A DNA stretch of 64,000 bases, from assembly GCA_039000515.1 (NCBI GenBank), contig JBCFYV010000024.1, forward strand, positions 16,830,452 to 16,894,451. Direction: 5' to 3'. Origin of the DNA: Timema cristinae. Its lineage: Eukaryota; Arthropoda; Insecta; Phasmatodea; Timematidae. Made by a program: the position numbers and the translations under genes. Below the pieces are notes generated by a model that was given only the letters and a program-made list of their open reading frames with translations, did no database searches and was not told the DNA's origin. Positions 20,322 to 32,035 of the stretch are shown in pieces (position 1 is the first letter of the stretch; the number at the start of each line of letters is the position of its first letter).

Positions 20322-20481
20322 AGATTTAAATAAAAACTTCAAGGGATCAAAGGAAGTACTCAAATATACAGTAATGTATTTAAAGGATTCTATTACTAAA
20401 GTTCTGGGAGAAGAAGATGGTCCAAGAACATTGTTTATAGGACTGTACGAAAAATTGATGGTTTTCTACAACATAAAATAA
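20322..20481 (+). CDS. candidate terminal coding exon, unknown protein
   Basis: After a pyrimidine-rich region (CATTCTTTCCTGCACCTTC) and an AG at 20321, one base completes a codon and 52 codons follow to TAA at 20479. The reading includes NKNFKGSKEVLKYTVMYLKD and ends LYEKLMVFYNIK, a lysine-rich amphipathic pattern typical of a protein C-terminus. AAAATAAAATATATT directly overlaps and follows the stop and can serve for polyadenylation. The frame stays open upstream to an ATG at 20200, but that part is hydrophobic and noise-like. No upstream exon or family is recognised. Confidence 0.38.
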
Positions 20482-21497
20482 AATATATTAAAACTAATTA
20501 CAAAATAAACTGATAGTTTTAAATTAATTAAATGGTTTATTTGGTAAGAAAAAAAAATACTAGTTAAATATTTTAATCGCTGAAGTCTTTCTATTCGTGC
20601 TATACTAAATCCTCAGCAAAACAAATGAAACATAAATCTTTGCAGACGTTAATGTGTGGATTTAATAATACACTTCAACCCCCCAATAAATATTAATCAA
20701 CAAAGCTATCAACTAGAATTATACATTCCATAACTCAATATTACACCAACAAAGGCTTACCCAACCGATAATAGCTTACTCACCGAGAATAAATCATGCA
20801 GCACCAAACTGTCGAAAAATACCACAAATATTTCGAGGCCACCAATTATAAAGAAGCCGCCATTTAATTTAAGGCCTTCCAAATTGAGTTGGCCGTCATG
20901 ATTATAACGTGCATGCTGTAAAGATCCAAAGGTGAGAAGATTGGAAGCTGATGAAGGTCTCCTTGCTGAACAATGTCTGAAAGTCAGACGTGAAGGGGCA
21001 GTCTATAAAGGTAATATGCATCTCATTCCGTCCACCTTTTTCAGAACGATTCTCCCGTAGGGCAAGTCCCGAAATTATGTTGGCCATATTTGGGGAGTGC
21101 ACAGTACTTACTTCCAAAACCAGAGATGGTCATTAAGCGAGGAAAGGTATTTCAGCTCATGGCGAGAAGCCTGCAATGCGCTTTTCTCGGTGGGATACTT
21201 CACCCACCTCCTACTCCCCCCATTACTTGAACCAGTTCCGTGGTTAAGTGATAAGGGCGCAGTGGCGTGGCGTGGAGTGTTGCCAGGGAAGGTAAGACTT
21301 GTTTGAAGCTTGTAGGCTGGGAAGCCTGTATCCTAGACCACACAGAAGAAAAACACCAGACACTAATTCTTTACGGGAGTTCTCCTTCAGCCAGGTTGAG
21401 TCCCTTGGCATTGGGGACAGCTAGCCAGCCAGTCCTCGGTGAAAACAGCACTTCCAAGTGAAACAACTCACTTTCAAATTGTTAGTTGCTAAGAACC
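20482..21497. other. unassigned, partly coding-like composition
   Basis: 20482-20880 is AT-rich. 20880-21430 is more balanced and has a donor-like GGGAAG|GTAAGA at 21291, but no matching acceptor or recognisable translation. The 32-bp segment from CAGGTTGAGTCCCTTGG onward (21394-21425) also occurs at about 52573-52604. Confidence 0.3.
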
Positions 21498-22337
21498 CTT
21501 TTATGCAGGTGTTTCGAGCCACGCAACACACGACGGCAAAAGCCGTCGAGTTTTGTAAGTCACTGGGAACAAATGATTCCTTTTATGCTCTGCCTTCCGA
21601 AAAACTTGCTGTCGCGTTTTGTAAAACATGCCGTCGTGTCTTAGAGAGCGTCAGCGGCAAAAGTGGCGCGAAATATTCTAAGTACATGGCATCTTATGGG
21701 TCCATTTATGCAAACGGGCCGCTTGTCTGCTCTCCCTTGTCTTGACATCAGAGCTGCCAACCTTTGGCTAGTAAAGAATATTGGTCCAGTTGTCTGGAGG
21801 TTTACAAATAGGATTATTGTGTCATTTGAATTTTTTTTTTATAATTAAAATAAATTGATGATTTGGATACTGAACGTTTTAATGATGAGGTCAATATAAA
21901 TAAAGTAATTTGAGATTCATAATCAGAGGAGTATAAAACAAGAAATATAAAGAAAAGTCGATGGATAAAAAGAAGTTTGTTATGTGTTTTACCATTCAAA
22001 AATAGTTTTTTTAAAAACCCGTCTCTGTCGTCTCTTTTTTCTTTTCGAGGTTACGAAATGCCCCATCTTCAAATCTTGTAAAGTTGATGGGATGAACCTC
22101 CAATTTTCTTTTCCTTTTTTTCAACGTAAGGTGACAATATGCCAAATAGATGGCGCGCCGATACATCTTACACTCCCCAACACAGAGGCAACGGCAGCAC
22201 TGATACGATTTATTCTCCCCCACTACTTTTTTTTTTTTTTCGACGGGTGGCAAATCCCGCGTGCATAAAATGAACCTACACAATGCGACGGCTCTTGCCG
22301 TTGTCTGTTGCGTGACACAAAACGCGTGCATAAAAGC
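21498..22337. mobile_element. 840-bp element with long inverted ends and terminal hairpins
   Basis: About 62 bp at the left end (CTTTTATGCAGGTGTTTCG...) match the complement of the right end (CTTTTATGCACGCGTTTTG...) at roughly three quarters identity. Inside each end is a short perfect hairpin: CGACGGCAAAAGCCGTCG on the left, a related one on the right. A second TTTTATGC block follows inside both ends (21581, 22263). The two frames of about 100 codons within it are composed largely of the ends and look non-coding. Superfamily is not assigned. CTAAG occurs just outside both ends, but this is too short to call a duplication. Confidence 0.65.
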
Positions 22338-22533
22338 AGTCTAAGGGGTGGCGGTCCGAATAACATAGTTTAGAATCAAACAATCAGTGAGCAAACTTTT
22401 TCAAACAAGTAACTAGTCATATATTAAGATTGTTTGCAACTATACAAGCTGGAAATCATAGATTGTATATATATATATATATATATGACCATAATAATGA
22501 TACTCTATGTTTGCCTTGTAATTTGAAATTCGA

Positions 22534-22830
22534 GTAGACTCGTTTAGGTGGGTTGATTTATGGGAATGGAGGTGGGGCCGCTACCTAAACTTAGCTTTGT
22601 AAATCTGGTTTATTGATCCTAGAAGGTAATTATTGTCTGCTCTTTAATAAAATAATTATTAAAGTGAAGTGTTTCTAAAAATGTCCGCTTGATAGCGTTG
22701 TTGTCACTTGTTACTGCACGTAGCTGATACCTGCGTTGAAGGACTCAAGCTCTCCCAATGAGCGCATGGTCTGGAGGCTGTGCGTCTGGTGTATGTTTGT
22801 CTGTACCCTATGCTCATGTTTGAGAGAGAA
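22534..22830 (+). repeat. dispersed repeat R4, copy 1
   Basis: It aligns collinearly with 53750-54045: GAGGTGGGGCC, TTTATTGA, CTAGAAGG, TTGTCACTTG, GGA(C/T)TCAAGCTCT and GTCTGGTGTAT anchor the match. There are no terminal repeats or coding capacity. Confidence 0.6.
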
Positions 22831-23022
22831 GAGCCGACGAGAGTTGAGTACTGATCCAAGTGATGGTGAAGGGACTTAATGGTTTGGACACGCCCACCTC
22901 GTTTGTTTAGCACCTCACACATTAGTACAGTCACGACTGCACGCCAGCCCGGAGCAAAAATTGACCATCTACCGTGTGCCACTGGCCAAGTCATATGACG
23001 TGAACTAATTGATCATTATTTT

Positions 23023-23262
23023 AACACCACATCTTACTACCCGTTTGGGTTATAAACCTATATACTAATTATGCTAATGGTTTCACGGATTAGAAAGGTT
23101 ATATTTAGATGAAATATACCCGCATTTGAGTGGAGGGATAGTAGAAAAAAAATTAGTGAAAAAAACTCAATAAGCCTAACTAAGATATGAACCTCGATCG
23201 CCCCGTCATTGGCAGTTTAATATACTGCAAGAGTAGCGCGTTAGAACGTGCGGTCACCGAAC
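23023..23262 (-). mobile_element. SINE-B, full length
   Basis: On the plus strand: ACCACATCTTACTACCCGTT (tail), TACCCGCATTTGAGTGGAGG (body), GAACCTCGATCGCCCCGTC (box B and flank), GAGTAGCGCGTTAGAACGTG (head). Several A-rich insertions lie in the body. Confidence 0.85.
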
Positions 23263-24424
23263 TGGTTTTTATAATTGTGAATACTCCTTAACTTGGTCCG
23301 TTGGAGATTGCTGTGTGTGGAGTTTAATCACTGTCGAGCGAAGAGGAGATCTAAATGGTAGTTCACTAACTGCATGTGTGAGTGTTCTTGGCTTTCATCT
23401 TTAATCATTCTACCCCCACTTCCCTTCTCATTTAATGTTCCCCTCTCGCGCAGCTGTACCCTCTTGATTTCCTTAGCTCTACTGTATTTTTTTTTAATAA
23501 TTCAATTTTTAAGATCAGATTCAATACATTTTTTAAGTTTTGCAATTTCCTGACTTTTTCAGCCAAGCCCAACAAAAAAATATTCCCCATTATTTTATAA
23601 GGAAGGAAATGAAAATTTAAAAAAAATCACGTTATTTTCACCGTTTTCTATCAAACTATTAACACAAGACAAGAAATATGTCAGTACTTGTAGACATACT
23701 TGTTTCTTGGAAATAGCGAACGTGTGTCTTTAGGCTGTACCTTTATGTTTAGCTATAGTACTGACTAGCGAGTGTACTATTTTATAATATTTCATTTTTA
23801 TCACTTCCGAAAACATCTCTTGAGAGGTTGGGTTCCTCTTGAAAACATTAATTTGCTTTCTAGCATAATACTTCTAATATATCAAAATTATATGAGGTAT
23901 TATTATCATCATCATCATCATCATATTACTATTACTAACTTTCGTATTAAAATTTAGAAATCTGGCACATCTTATGGTTATCGTATTTTTTATTAAATTC
24001 CTCATTTATAAAAATATACCAATTAAAAAGGTAAACATTGACTATTATTCTAAAATGATACAGATAGATCATTGCTGTACAAACATTTCCCATAAAAGGT
24101 TAAAGAAAAGAGAACATAAAAATTTTTGAGAGACTTACTTATCTTCTTATTATATGGAATTAGAGAATTATTGCTTTAAGTCTTAGGTAGTATCTCTCTA
24201 CCATTAAACTCCCAAAATTGTATTAATATATTTGCAATAGCTAAGAAACTAGTAGTTTTATAAAATATATTTAAAATAATTTTTTTTTTTTAATAGTAGT
24301 ACAATTTTGCAATTAGAAGTTATTTAGTATCTTAAAAAGTTGCGGAGAAAAGGAAATTTCTGCCTTTTTAAAGTAGCCTAAAATTTATTTTCATGGAAAA
24401 ATGAAAATAGCCATTTTAATTATA
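23263..24424. other. AT-rich stretch, nothing recognised
   Basis: T- and A-rich homopolymers and a (CAT)n/(ATC)n run at 23902-23925. No frame or exon. Confidence 0.4.
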
Positions 24425-24785
24425 ATCTTAATCAACGCTGCATACTAATTTTAATCAAAATCGTTTGAACCGATTTTGAGAAATAGATTTTTTTTTCTCT
24501 TCTTGCCCTTCAGTACACTATCCTTAATTTTAGGGTCATACACGCAATTCCAAAAACCTCTCGGGGCAACCCCATGAAAACCATAGACACCAAGTTTTAG
24601 CCCTGTCGGTAAAACAGTTTAGGCTATATTCTGAGGTACATATAGACAGACAGACAGACGGAAATTCAAAAACAACTTTTATGGATTCAGATGGTCATAA
24701 ACGTCGAAACTGATCAAAATCTCGAGTTCGATGTTTTTGACGATCACAATACTTTCTCTACCTGTAAGATAGCAAGAAAGTAAAA
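24425..24785 (+). repeat. dispersed repeat R5, copy 1
   Basis: It matches the minus strand of 63295-63640 in order: ATCAAAATCGTTT, GCCCTTCAGT, CTTAATTTTA, CCAAAAACCTC, AACAGTTTAGGCT, GACAGACAGACAGACGGAAA and CTGTAAGATAGCAAGAAAGT. The last part resembles a repeat style widespread in arthropods; class unknown. Confidence 0.65.
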
Positions 24786-25534
24786 AGTGGATGAGGTTGG
24801 AGGGGCTTCCCTCTAAAATCAAGCCCCTTTTAAAAAAAATTATTTGACAGCCTCTTCCACCCCGTATTTAAAAAACATATAAATTGGCCTAACCTCGTTG
24901 CTCAACTAAATAAGGCAGTTAAAAATATTTCACATAAAGTTTCACTCAAAAAAACAACAAGAATTTACCTTTAGATTTTGACATAAAATTAACCTCATTC
25001 AAATGGTGCCTATTAAATCAAATTAGATTTTTATTTGGTTCTGATTTTATTATTACCATGGATATTATGGTATACCTACTTTTCAATTACATAATCCAAA
25101 ATGAGATACTTCCCCTTTATTTTATATCATATCTACAATCGTGTCCAACTCAATGCATAAAGTATAATAAGTTAAAGTTAAATCAACCCTATGCATTGTA
25201 GACTATTCTACATTTAATATATCAATAATGAACGTTACCAATACAAATCAAACTTCTTGTGCATCATGTGCTATGCACTATTCACTTTTAGTTCTTGTGT
25301 TTTATATGCATTAATATAAACTCATTCTAAGGTGAGGTCTTAAGATGGTTCCATCAAATCCAAGCTATGACGCAATCATTCAATCATTAAGTCCCCATTT
25401 ATGCATGCGTTTCGTAGCGTCCGGGTGTCAACAACAATTTATCGTTCGTTCTCTAATCCCTTTAATACACTGGGTACATTTAAGCCAAATCATCCAATAA
25501 TTTTATCGTTGCGGTCTGAAGGGTTATATATCAT
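24786..25534. other. AT-rich stretch, nothing recognised
   Basis: No repeats or frames of note. The last 130 bp are more balanced. Confidence 0.4.
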
Positions 25535-25566
25535 CGTACCCTATATTATTATTATTATATTATTAT

Positions 25567-25707
25567 TTAGCCATTTTTTGTCTATCATTTTTTCGTGTGT
25601 AAATATATGTATTGTAAGGTATGTACGTGTGTACTTAACAGTGCTGGCCTGTTATACGTCTTACGACTGTTGGCCAGCACTATAATAAAGGAAATTGAAA
25701 ATTGGAA

Positions 25708-25709
<2 letters not shown>
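25567..25709 (+). mobile_element. probable LINE 3' end (5'-truncated) with hairpin
   Basis: The segment ends in TAATAAAGGAAATTG...GGAAATT followed by (ATT)n, as LINE or other retroposon 3' ends do. Just before the end is a 10-bp perfect stem (AGTGCTGGCC 25640-25649, GGCCAGCACT 25672-25681) around a 22-nt loop, the kind of structure some LINE reverse transcriptases recognise. It lies inside the (ATT)n tail of the adjacent SINE-C, tail to tail. No coding part remains, so the LINE assignment is an inference. Confidence 0.4.
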
Positions 25710-25738
<29 letters not shown>

Positions 25739-25865
25739 GCGCAGCGTCTTACTACCCGTTCGGGTTATACGCACTTACGCTAATGTGTAATGGTAGGGTG
25801 ATTGTGAGATGAAATGGAGGACCTACAGTTTAACGTGGAATCCGAACCAAGGTGGAGGCCTGGCA
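25710..25865 (-). mobile_element. SINE-C, 5'-truncated
   Basis: Tail GCGTCTTACTACCCGTTCGG and the C body as far as GGTGGAGGCCTGGCA are near consensus. An 11-bp duplication CGTACCCTATA lies at 25535-25545 and 25866-25876, bracketing this SINE together with the retroposon end in its tail. Confidence 0.88.
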
Positions 25866-25876
25866 CGTACCCTATA

Positions 25877-26054
25877 GAACGCAACGATTTATTTATCGTT
25901 GGACGTTCTTAGGAGCATTACGGTACATGGACACATTTGTGCAAATGGACGACGGTGGCGAGCTTGCAAACCTGTCCTTCCTGTGGGATCCTGTCTTCCT
26001 CCTTCACCTCCTAGACTGTTATGAGACACGTGTTTGGTGGTTTGTTTACTGAGT
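25877..26054. other. unassigned spacer between SINEs
   Basis: Balanced composition. A 66-codon plus frame begins inside the SINE-C and continues across this spacer; it has no splice support and is not called. Confidence 0.3.
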
Positions 26055-26308
26055 GACCCGCCTCGGTGGCGTGGTTGGCTAACGTGCTTGTCGTGTTGAG
26101 CTCGACTGCTGAGGACGGGGAGATCGAGGTTCGAATCTCGGTCGGGTGAACTGGGGGTGGTTTTTTCCTAAATGATTTTCCACTCTACCTCCACGCAAAT
26201 GCGGGTTCACGTCCTCTAATTAAACCTTCCCAATTCCTAATCCATTAGCGTAATTAGTACTTAAAAGCGTATAAACCGAACGGGTAGTAAGACGCGCTGC
26301 TAAAAAAA
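26055..26308 (+). mobile_element. SINE-A, full length
   Basis: Complete from ACCCGCCTCGGTGGCGTGG to GTAGTAAGACGCGCTGCTAA. Box A has one change (TGGCGTGGTTGG). The (AAT)n tail is replaced by a short A run. Confidence 0.94.
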
Positions 26309-26544
26309 ACTGACTATACGAATGCAGTGCATGAATAGACATAAAAAAATGGATGATAAATTAGCGTCGACAACCGGACGATACAAAACGCATGCATATA
26401 TGGGGCCTAAGGTTTCTGCCTATTGATGTAAGGATCCAGATTTGATTTCCAAAGATATCCATTGAAATCTGGATCTTCTCCTATTGCAGTGTAGAAAACT
26501 GACGATATGAGATCTGATGAATGTGTTGTATTGTAATTAAGTTA

Positions 26545-26763
26545 CAGGAGCTCCATGACTTCTTTGGTGCTGACTGACAGCTCAAAGCTGAAAGCTGACG
26601 GCTTTGAAAAGTTACCAGACCAAATTACGTATCCCTACACTGAATCATATGATCTGCAAATACATATGTTTAGCAGCTGTCACTTAGGTATATACCTAAA
26701 TGTTGACTGTTAAAAGTCAGCTGCTAGCTGTCAGTCAGCACCAAAGAAGCCATGGGGCTACTG
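26545..26763 (+). mobile_element. MITE-P copy 1
   Basis: TA flanks both ends. The right end, read inward, is CAGTAGCCCCATGGCTTCTT, followed by TGGTGCTGACTGACAGCT; the left end is a diverged version (CAGGAGCTCCATGACTTCTT). The arms extend about 40 bp. The palindrome AGGTATATACCT is on the right side. The terminal CAGT...ACTG with TA duplication fits a Tc1/mariner or pogo-type donor. Confidence 0.9.
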
Positions 26764-26765
26764 TA

Positions 26766-27894
26766 GTTTAAGCCAAGATGTGAGTCTTGACGTTTTGTTT
26801 GTCTGTATATATTATATTACTATACTATATTATATTATTATATTACTACAGCCGAAATGGTTAAATGGATTTAAATAAAATGAGTTATTTTGATATTTAA
26901 TGTTCTTAGCCCGAGGCCAAATCATGATTTTGATTATATCCCTAAAATTAAGGGTTGTTACAAGGGACACATTTTTTTAAATGGGAAATATTTAAAAAAT
27001 GGCTTTCACAAATTTGTTTAAAATGTGTATCTGAAGAGTTCCAAATGATAATCAAAATAATGTGTTTGTGAGAAAAACTTTTAAAGGAATAGTTTACTGA
27101 TAGCGGATTTTTTTAAATGTTGTCATAAACTATAAAATACTATTATGAGAAAGTATGTACTGTTGTGCTGTGCGATTTATTTATATTAGGGGGTATTTCT
27201 GAACTAAAATATAAAATACAAGCGTCACGATAGTCTCAAGATCAAGATTAGGCACTAGAAACGGTTTAACCCAAATCACCGCTAAGCTATTGCGTGAGAT
27301 ATTCAATTTTTACGCCGCGTAATTTCCAAAGATGACTTCAACAATCTAGATTGGACATTTGTTAGCAATTCTTACCTCACTTGGCAAATTAATGTTGTCT
27401 TTACCACGGACTAAGTCAACGATCTACCTCGCAACACCCCCTTTTCCTATCCAGTTATCTAAAAAACATATTTGCTCGCTACTCGCTAAGAAAACCAACA
27501 ACTTTAGTCTGTGTCCTAACAGTAAGACGTTTCATTGAAATTTTGTTTAGTTTTGCTTGCTTTTTTATTTTTAACACTTATGTTTAACACAAGGTAGCTT
27601 TTTATCATAGGAGCTTATAGGAGTATTGGCATTCTAAACACAAATAAAAATGAAACACTAACTAAAGAGACACGTGAGACTATACTAAACTACGAGTAAA
27701 TGAATAGTTAAAAGCATATTTAAAAACATATTTTCTGGGATTATAAAATTATTAGGATATAGGATTTAAAAAATTATAACTAATTGGTTATGTGTGGATG
27801 AGAAAGACAAAGATGTTGGTACGTACTTGACATTTGCACAAGTTTCTTGTGTGTGCACTGCGTATAGCAACCCATCCAGACTATCTGTATATTT
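26766..27894. other. unassigned AT-rich stretch
   Basis: An (ATATT)n-like run lies at 26808-26848. CCCTAAAATTAAGGG at about 26941 resembles part of R5. No exon was seen. Confidence 0.35.
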
Positions 27895-28096
27895 GCACTA
27901 ATGGGGTAAGGGCAAAGAAGGTAGATCTTTAGAGGAAATATACCCTCATTCCCGTGTAGAAAAGGGGAGTGGGGGCATCTAGCAAAATACACACCCTCAG
28001 TAAATCTGGTTGAGATTTAAACCCTGACCTCTCCGTCAACAACAGTTCAGTCTATTATTGCAAGAGTGTTGATTCAAACCATTTGACCATCTATGA
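27895..28096 (-). mobile_element. SINE-B, tail missing
   Basis: On the plus strand: AGAGGAAATATACCCTCATT (body), GAGATTTAAACCCTGACCTC (box B region), TATTGCAAGAGTGTTGATTC and CCATTTGACCATC (head). Old copy. Confidence 0.65.
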
Positions 28097-28139
28097 GGGT
28101 GTATTGTACATTAATTTGCAACAAGTTTGCAAATACGAA

Positions 28140-28340
28140 GGCAATGTACACAGTCCAATTTTCATAGGAAGGGCTTTGTATGACAGCTAGAAAAGTAACC
28201 AGATCTACTTTCAAGTATTCATAAATCATGTCATGTAATCCGCAGATCATAGATGTTACGTTTGATGTTAAGTAATAACAATACCAATTAAATAACACTA
28301 ATAATATAGTAGGATATTATCGATTTTGACCACAAAAAAT
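28140..28340 (+). repeat. relative of the 3870 MITE, right end lost
   Basis: It begins CACAGTCCAATTTTCATAGG and aligns with 3868-4050 through AGATCTA, AAGTA, TAATATAGTAGGATATTATC and TTTTG. The expected right end AAAATTGGACTG is not found. Confidence 0.55.
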
Positions 28341-29002
28341 TTTGTAATTTCTAAAAGTTTCCTCGTACCAAACTAAAATCCTTCTAGATATTGTGTTTAT
28401 AGTGTAGACTGTACATACCAAATGTTGAACAACTCTGTCTAAAGCCGCTCGTATGCGCAGTAGCCAACATAGTTGAGGCGATTACCAAGAAGAGTCGGCC
28501 AAGCGTGGAGGTATTCAGACAGCAGAGAGAAGACCTCCTCCTACATCATGTCCCCCTGTTACTAATGAACGTATGAGACAGACAGATGGACAGATTGATC
28601 TGATCTTTCTCATGGCCGTGAACAATCTTGTTTGTCTGTCCGTATAAAAAAAAACATTGATGTGAAACGATGTGCTCCTTCATCAATACAACAGAGAGTA
28701 GGAAATACAAGACGTGAGGTTTGGTTGGTTGAAACATGTATTTAGAAACAGGTTAGAACAGTTACATCCATAAGTACAACTAAGTAGATTGTCCTAACTA
28801 AGGACATTTTCTTAATTAGTAATAAAAAAAACTGAAAAATATGGTCAGTTTTTGATGAGTGATTCTTGATGACAACGTACTAATTGCTAGACAAAAAACT
28901 GGTCGACAAGCTGTAAAAAAAATGGAAGGTTAGGCGGGTCAAGTGGCCGACATGACTTTGAATAACTGCAAGAAAATCTCATAGGTAGGACAAAGTAATA
29001 GA
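28341..29002. other. unassigned stretch
   Basis: 28430-28560 is more balanced in composition. No frame with splice support. 28870-28920 contains CTGGTCGACAAG, similar to part of the adjacent minisatellite unit, perhaps a diverged unit. Confidence 0.3.
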
Positions 29003-29755
29003 CAGCCAACTGGTTGAAAAACATGAAAACAAATGTTTGTTAAAAACAGCCAACTGGTCGAGAAAATGAAAACAAATGTTTGTTAAAAACAGTCAATTGG
29101 TCGATAAAATGAAAACAAATGTTTGTTAAAAACAGTCAACTGGTCGAGAAAATAAAAACAAATATTTGTTAAAAACAGTCAACTGGTCGAGAAAATAAAA
29201 CAAATGTTTGTTAAAAACAGTCAATTGGTCGAGAAAATGAAAACAAATGTTTGTTAAAAACAGTCAACTGGTCGAGAAAATGAAAACAAATGTTTGTTAA
29301 AAACAATCAACTGGTCGAGTAAATGAAAACAAATGTTTGTTAAAAACAGTCAATTGGTCGAGAAAATGAAAACAAATGTTTGTTAAAAACAGTCAACTGG
29401 TCGAGAAAATGAAAACAAATGTTTGTTAAAAACAATCAACTGGTCGAGTAAATGAAACAAATGTTTGTTAAAAACAGTCAACTGGTCGAGAAAATGAAAA
29501 CAAATGTTTGTTAAAAACAATCAACTGGTCGAGAAAATGAATACAAATGTTTGTTAAAAACAGTCAACTAGTCGAGTAAATGAAAACAAATTTTTGTTAA
29601 AAACAGCCAACTGGTTGAAAAAATGAAAACAAATATTTGTTAAAAACAATCAACTGGTCGAGAAAATGAAAACAAATGTTTGTTAAAAACAGTCACTGTT
29701 GAAAAAATGAAAACAAATATTGTTAAAAACAGCCAACTAGTCGATAAAATGAAAA
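29003..29755. repeat. 43-bp minisatellite, about 17.5 units
   Basis: The unit is AAAACAGTCAACTGGTCGAG then AAAATGAAAACAAATGTTTG + TTA. Edges are more diverged than the middle. Within the unit AACAAATGTTTGTT is a near-palindrome. Variation is mostly C/T at AGTCAAC/AATTGG and A/T at GAG(A/T)AAAATG; pairs of neighbouring units repeat together around 29220-29460. No coding meaning. Confidence 0.96.
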
Positions 29756-31040
29756 ATATTTGGAAGCTGAGCATTACCATACAACCACTAATTATTAAAA
29801 ATAATTAACATATCAGCTATTTTACAAATTATATTCCATTTATAATTTCGTTGTCACTTTGTTCTCCAATGCATCAAGCAGTTGGTCCAAGCCGAGTCAG
29901 CTAGATACTTGATCCACCCAAACTTTCAAATAATGTTTTATGGTTAGGAGATCAGTTTGTGGTGCAACAGTTTGTGTTGTGGCTTTTATCAAGATCCACT
30001 TGGTTTATAAAATAATTTCGGCAAAACAGTTTTTTTTAAATATATAATTAGTAAATAATATTTTCCACTTCTATTTTTATTCCCAACAGTTTTTGGTTAA
30101 ACTTATGTTTGTAGATATTTATTTGTATCTTCTTCTCTTCTATAGTTTTCTGATACTTATTTTGAAAACCTACGTAGGCCTTCATACTATATATTAATAG
30201 CGCAAACACTTGTAAGAAGATATGTTTTTGTACCCATCAATTAATGTGGGACTCCCGTTTAATATTTAAAACAAGATTTATTGTTAATATTCCGAACTAT
30301 TTAATTGGCATTTCACAGTTCAAGTACTTATTTCACTAAAGTCGTTGAGCATTATTTCAATCTATCAGTTTCATTCCATTCCATTAAAATTATGTTTTAA
30401 ATATTAAAACCTATATAGATTTGTTTAATACTGCGTGTGCTTTGTACTTTCTATTATAAAGTATAGAGGCCTACGAAGGTTTAAAAAAAACATTATAAAT
30501 GTTTAGTAAATAAAAAACAATTAAATTCAAAGTAAAAGTTAAATTAAAATAATGAACAGCAGCATCAACTTTATATAACTCTCATCGCAAAATTCAAATT
30601 TAATAGTTAAAAATATTAATAACAAATCTGACTTTAAATGGCAGGTGGAATTACCACATAAATGGATAAATACAACACGAGAGCTTCTTACTAAATTTGT
30701 CATCAGATAGCAATCTTTTTCAACAAAAAACGACGATAAAACTTTAATAAAGCACAATGTCATTGTACCCTACCTCGGTGCAAGTGAAACCACTCCCACC
30801 CACAAGACGAAATAAAATAGCTCCCCATTGCCTTAACAGATTAATAAATCCTGTGTAGCAGTTGATTTCGAGGAATAATAGCCACCACAATACTCCACCA
30901 ATCACACTTCATTATGACCACGCCCTTTTGTGTGTCAGATCCTCAAGGGGAATCAGAAACACACCCGCATAGTTTCATTCAGCCGTACACAAGCGATGTT
31001 GCCAGTTTTATATTCAATTCAGAAGGGTTTGGTTCTTCTG
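29756..31040. other. AT-rich stretch, nothing recognised
   Basis: Apart from A/T homopolymers nothing stands out to 30770. 30770-31020 is more balanced and includes CCAATCACACTTCATTATGA, which might be promoter-like, but no transcript start or exon follows. Confidence 0.3.
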
Positions 31041-31044
31041 ACTA

Positions 31045-31090
31045 GGACACTGGTTCTCAAACTGTGGTCCACCACATAAGAGACTACAGG
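31045..31090 (+). mobile_element. hAT-type left end fragment
   Basis: ACACTGGTTCTCAAACTGTG followed by GTCCACCACA has the form of a hAT terminus. No right end was recognised downstream. Confidence 0.4.
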
Positions 31091-31264
31091 GAAATAATGA
31101 ATATTATGTAAAAGAGCTAAAGAGTATAAGGTTGACAAGCTGAGTGCGCTAAGATCAAAAATACTTAGTATCACAAGTAGTATAACATATTAAATTGGTA
31201 TAGTAAACATATTCTATAAAAAAATATGTCTTTTACAGCTTGAAAAACACGTGCATTTATATCA

Positions 31265-31553
<289 letters not shown>

Positions 31554-31802
31554 CATAAACAACTAAGATAAATATTTTAGTTAAATATTATATTATTACA
31601 ATTTTGTCATCATGTTGTGATTTTGTTACGCTCCCATTTACAAAAGTAGGCCTACTTTATAATTACCGTGACCGATTGCTTAAAATCGTTATTTGATGTC
31701 AAGGTATTAATAATTATCGTATTCAAGATGATTTTTTTGACTCTTTGAAATATGATCTAGGCTCCAAGGAATCGAGTATTCTAGCGTCCCATCTCTACAC
31801 AC

Positions 31803-32035
31803 ACTACTGCGTCCCACTACACGTTCAAATTATAAATATAATATTAATTAAACTAATGTGGCAGGAATGAGAAAGTAGATTTTAGAAGAAATGTACTTAC
31901 AGTTGCTTGAATAAAGAGCGGTAAACAATTTTGGGGGAAAAAAACACCCCCCAATATACGCGACCGGGATTCAAACCCCGTCAACAGCAGTCAAGTCTAT
32001 TTCGTGAGTGACACCTTAAGATTATTCGACAACCG
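31803..32035 (-). mobile_element. SINE-B, full length, old
   Basis: On the plus strand: GCGTCCCACTACACGTTCAA (tail), body with TTTTGGGGGAAAAAAACACC, box B complement GGGATTCAAACCCC, and head AAGTCTATTTCGTGAGTGAC. Confidence 0.7.

Noticed and set aside
21458..21745. 95-codon plus frame and the 106-codon minus frame at 22011
   Set aside because: Both are built largely from the inverted ends of the 21498-22337 element.
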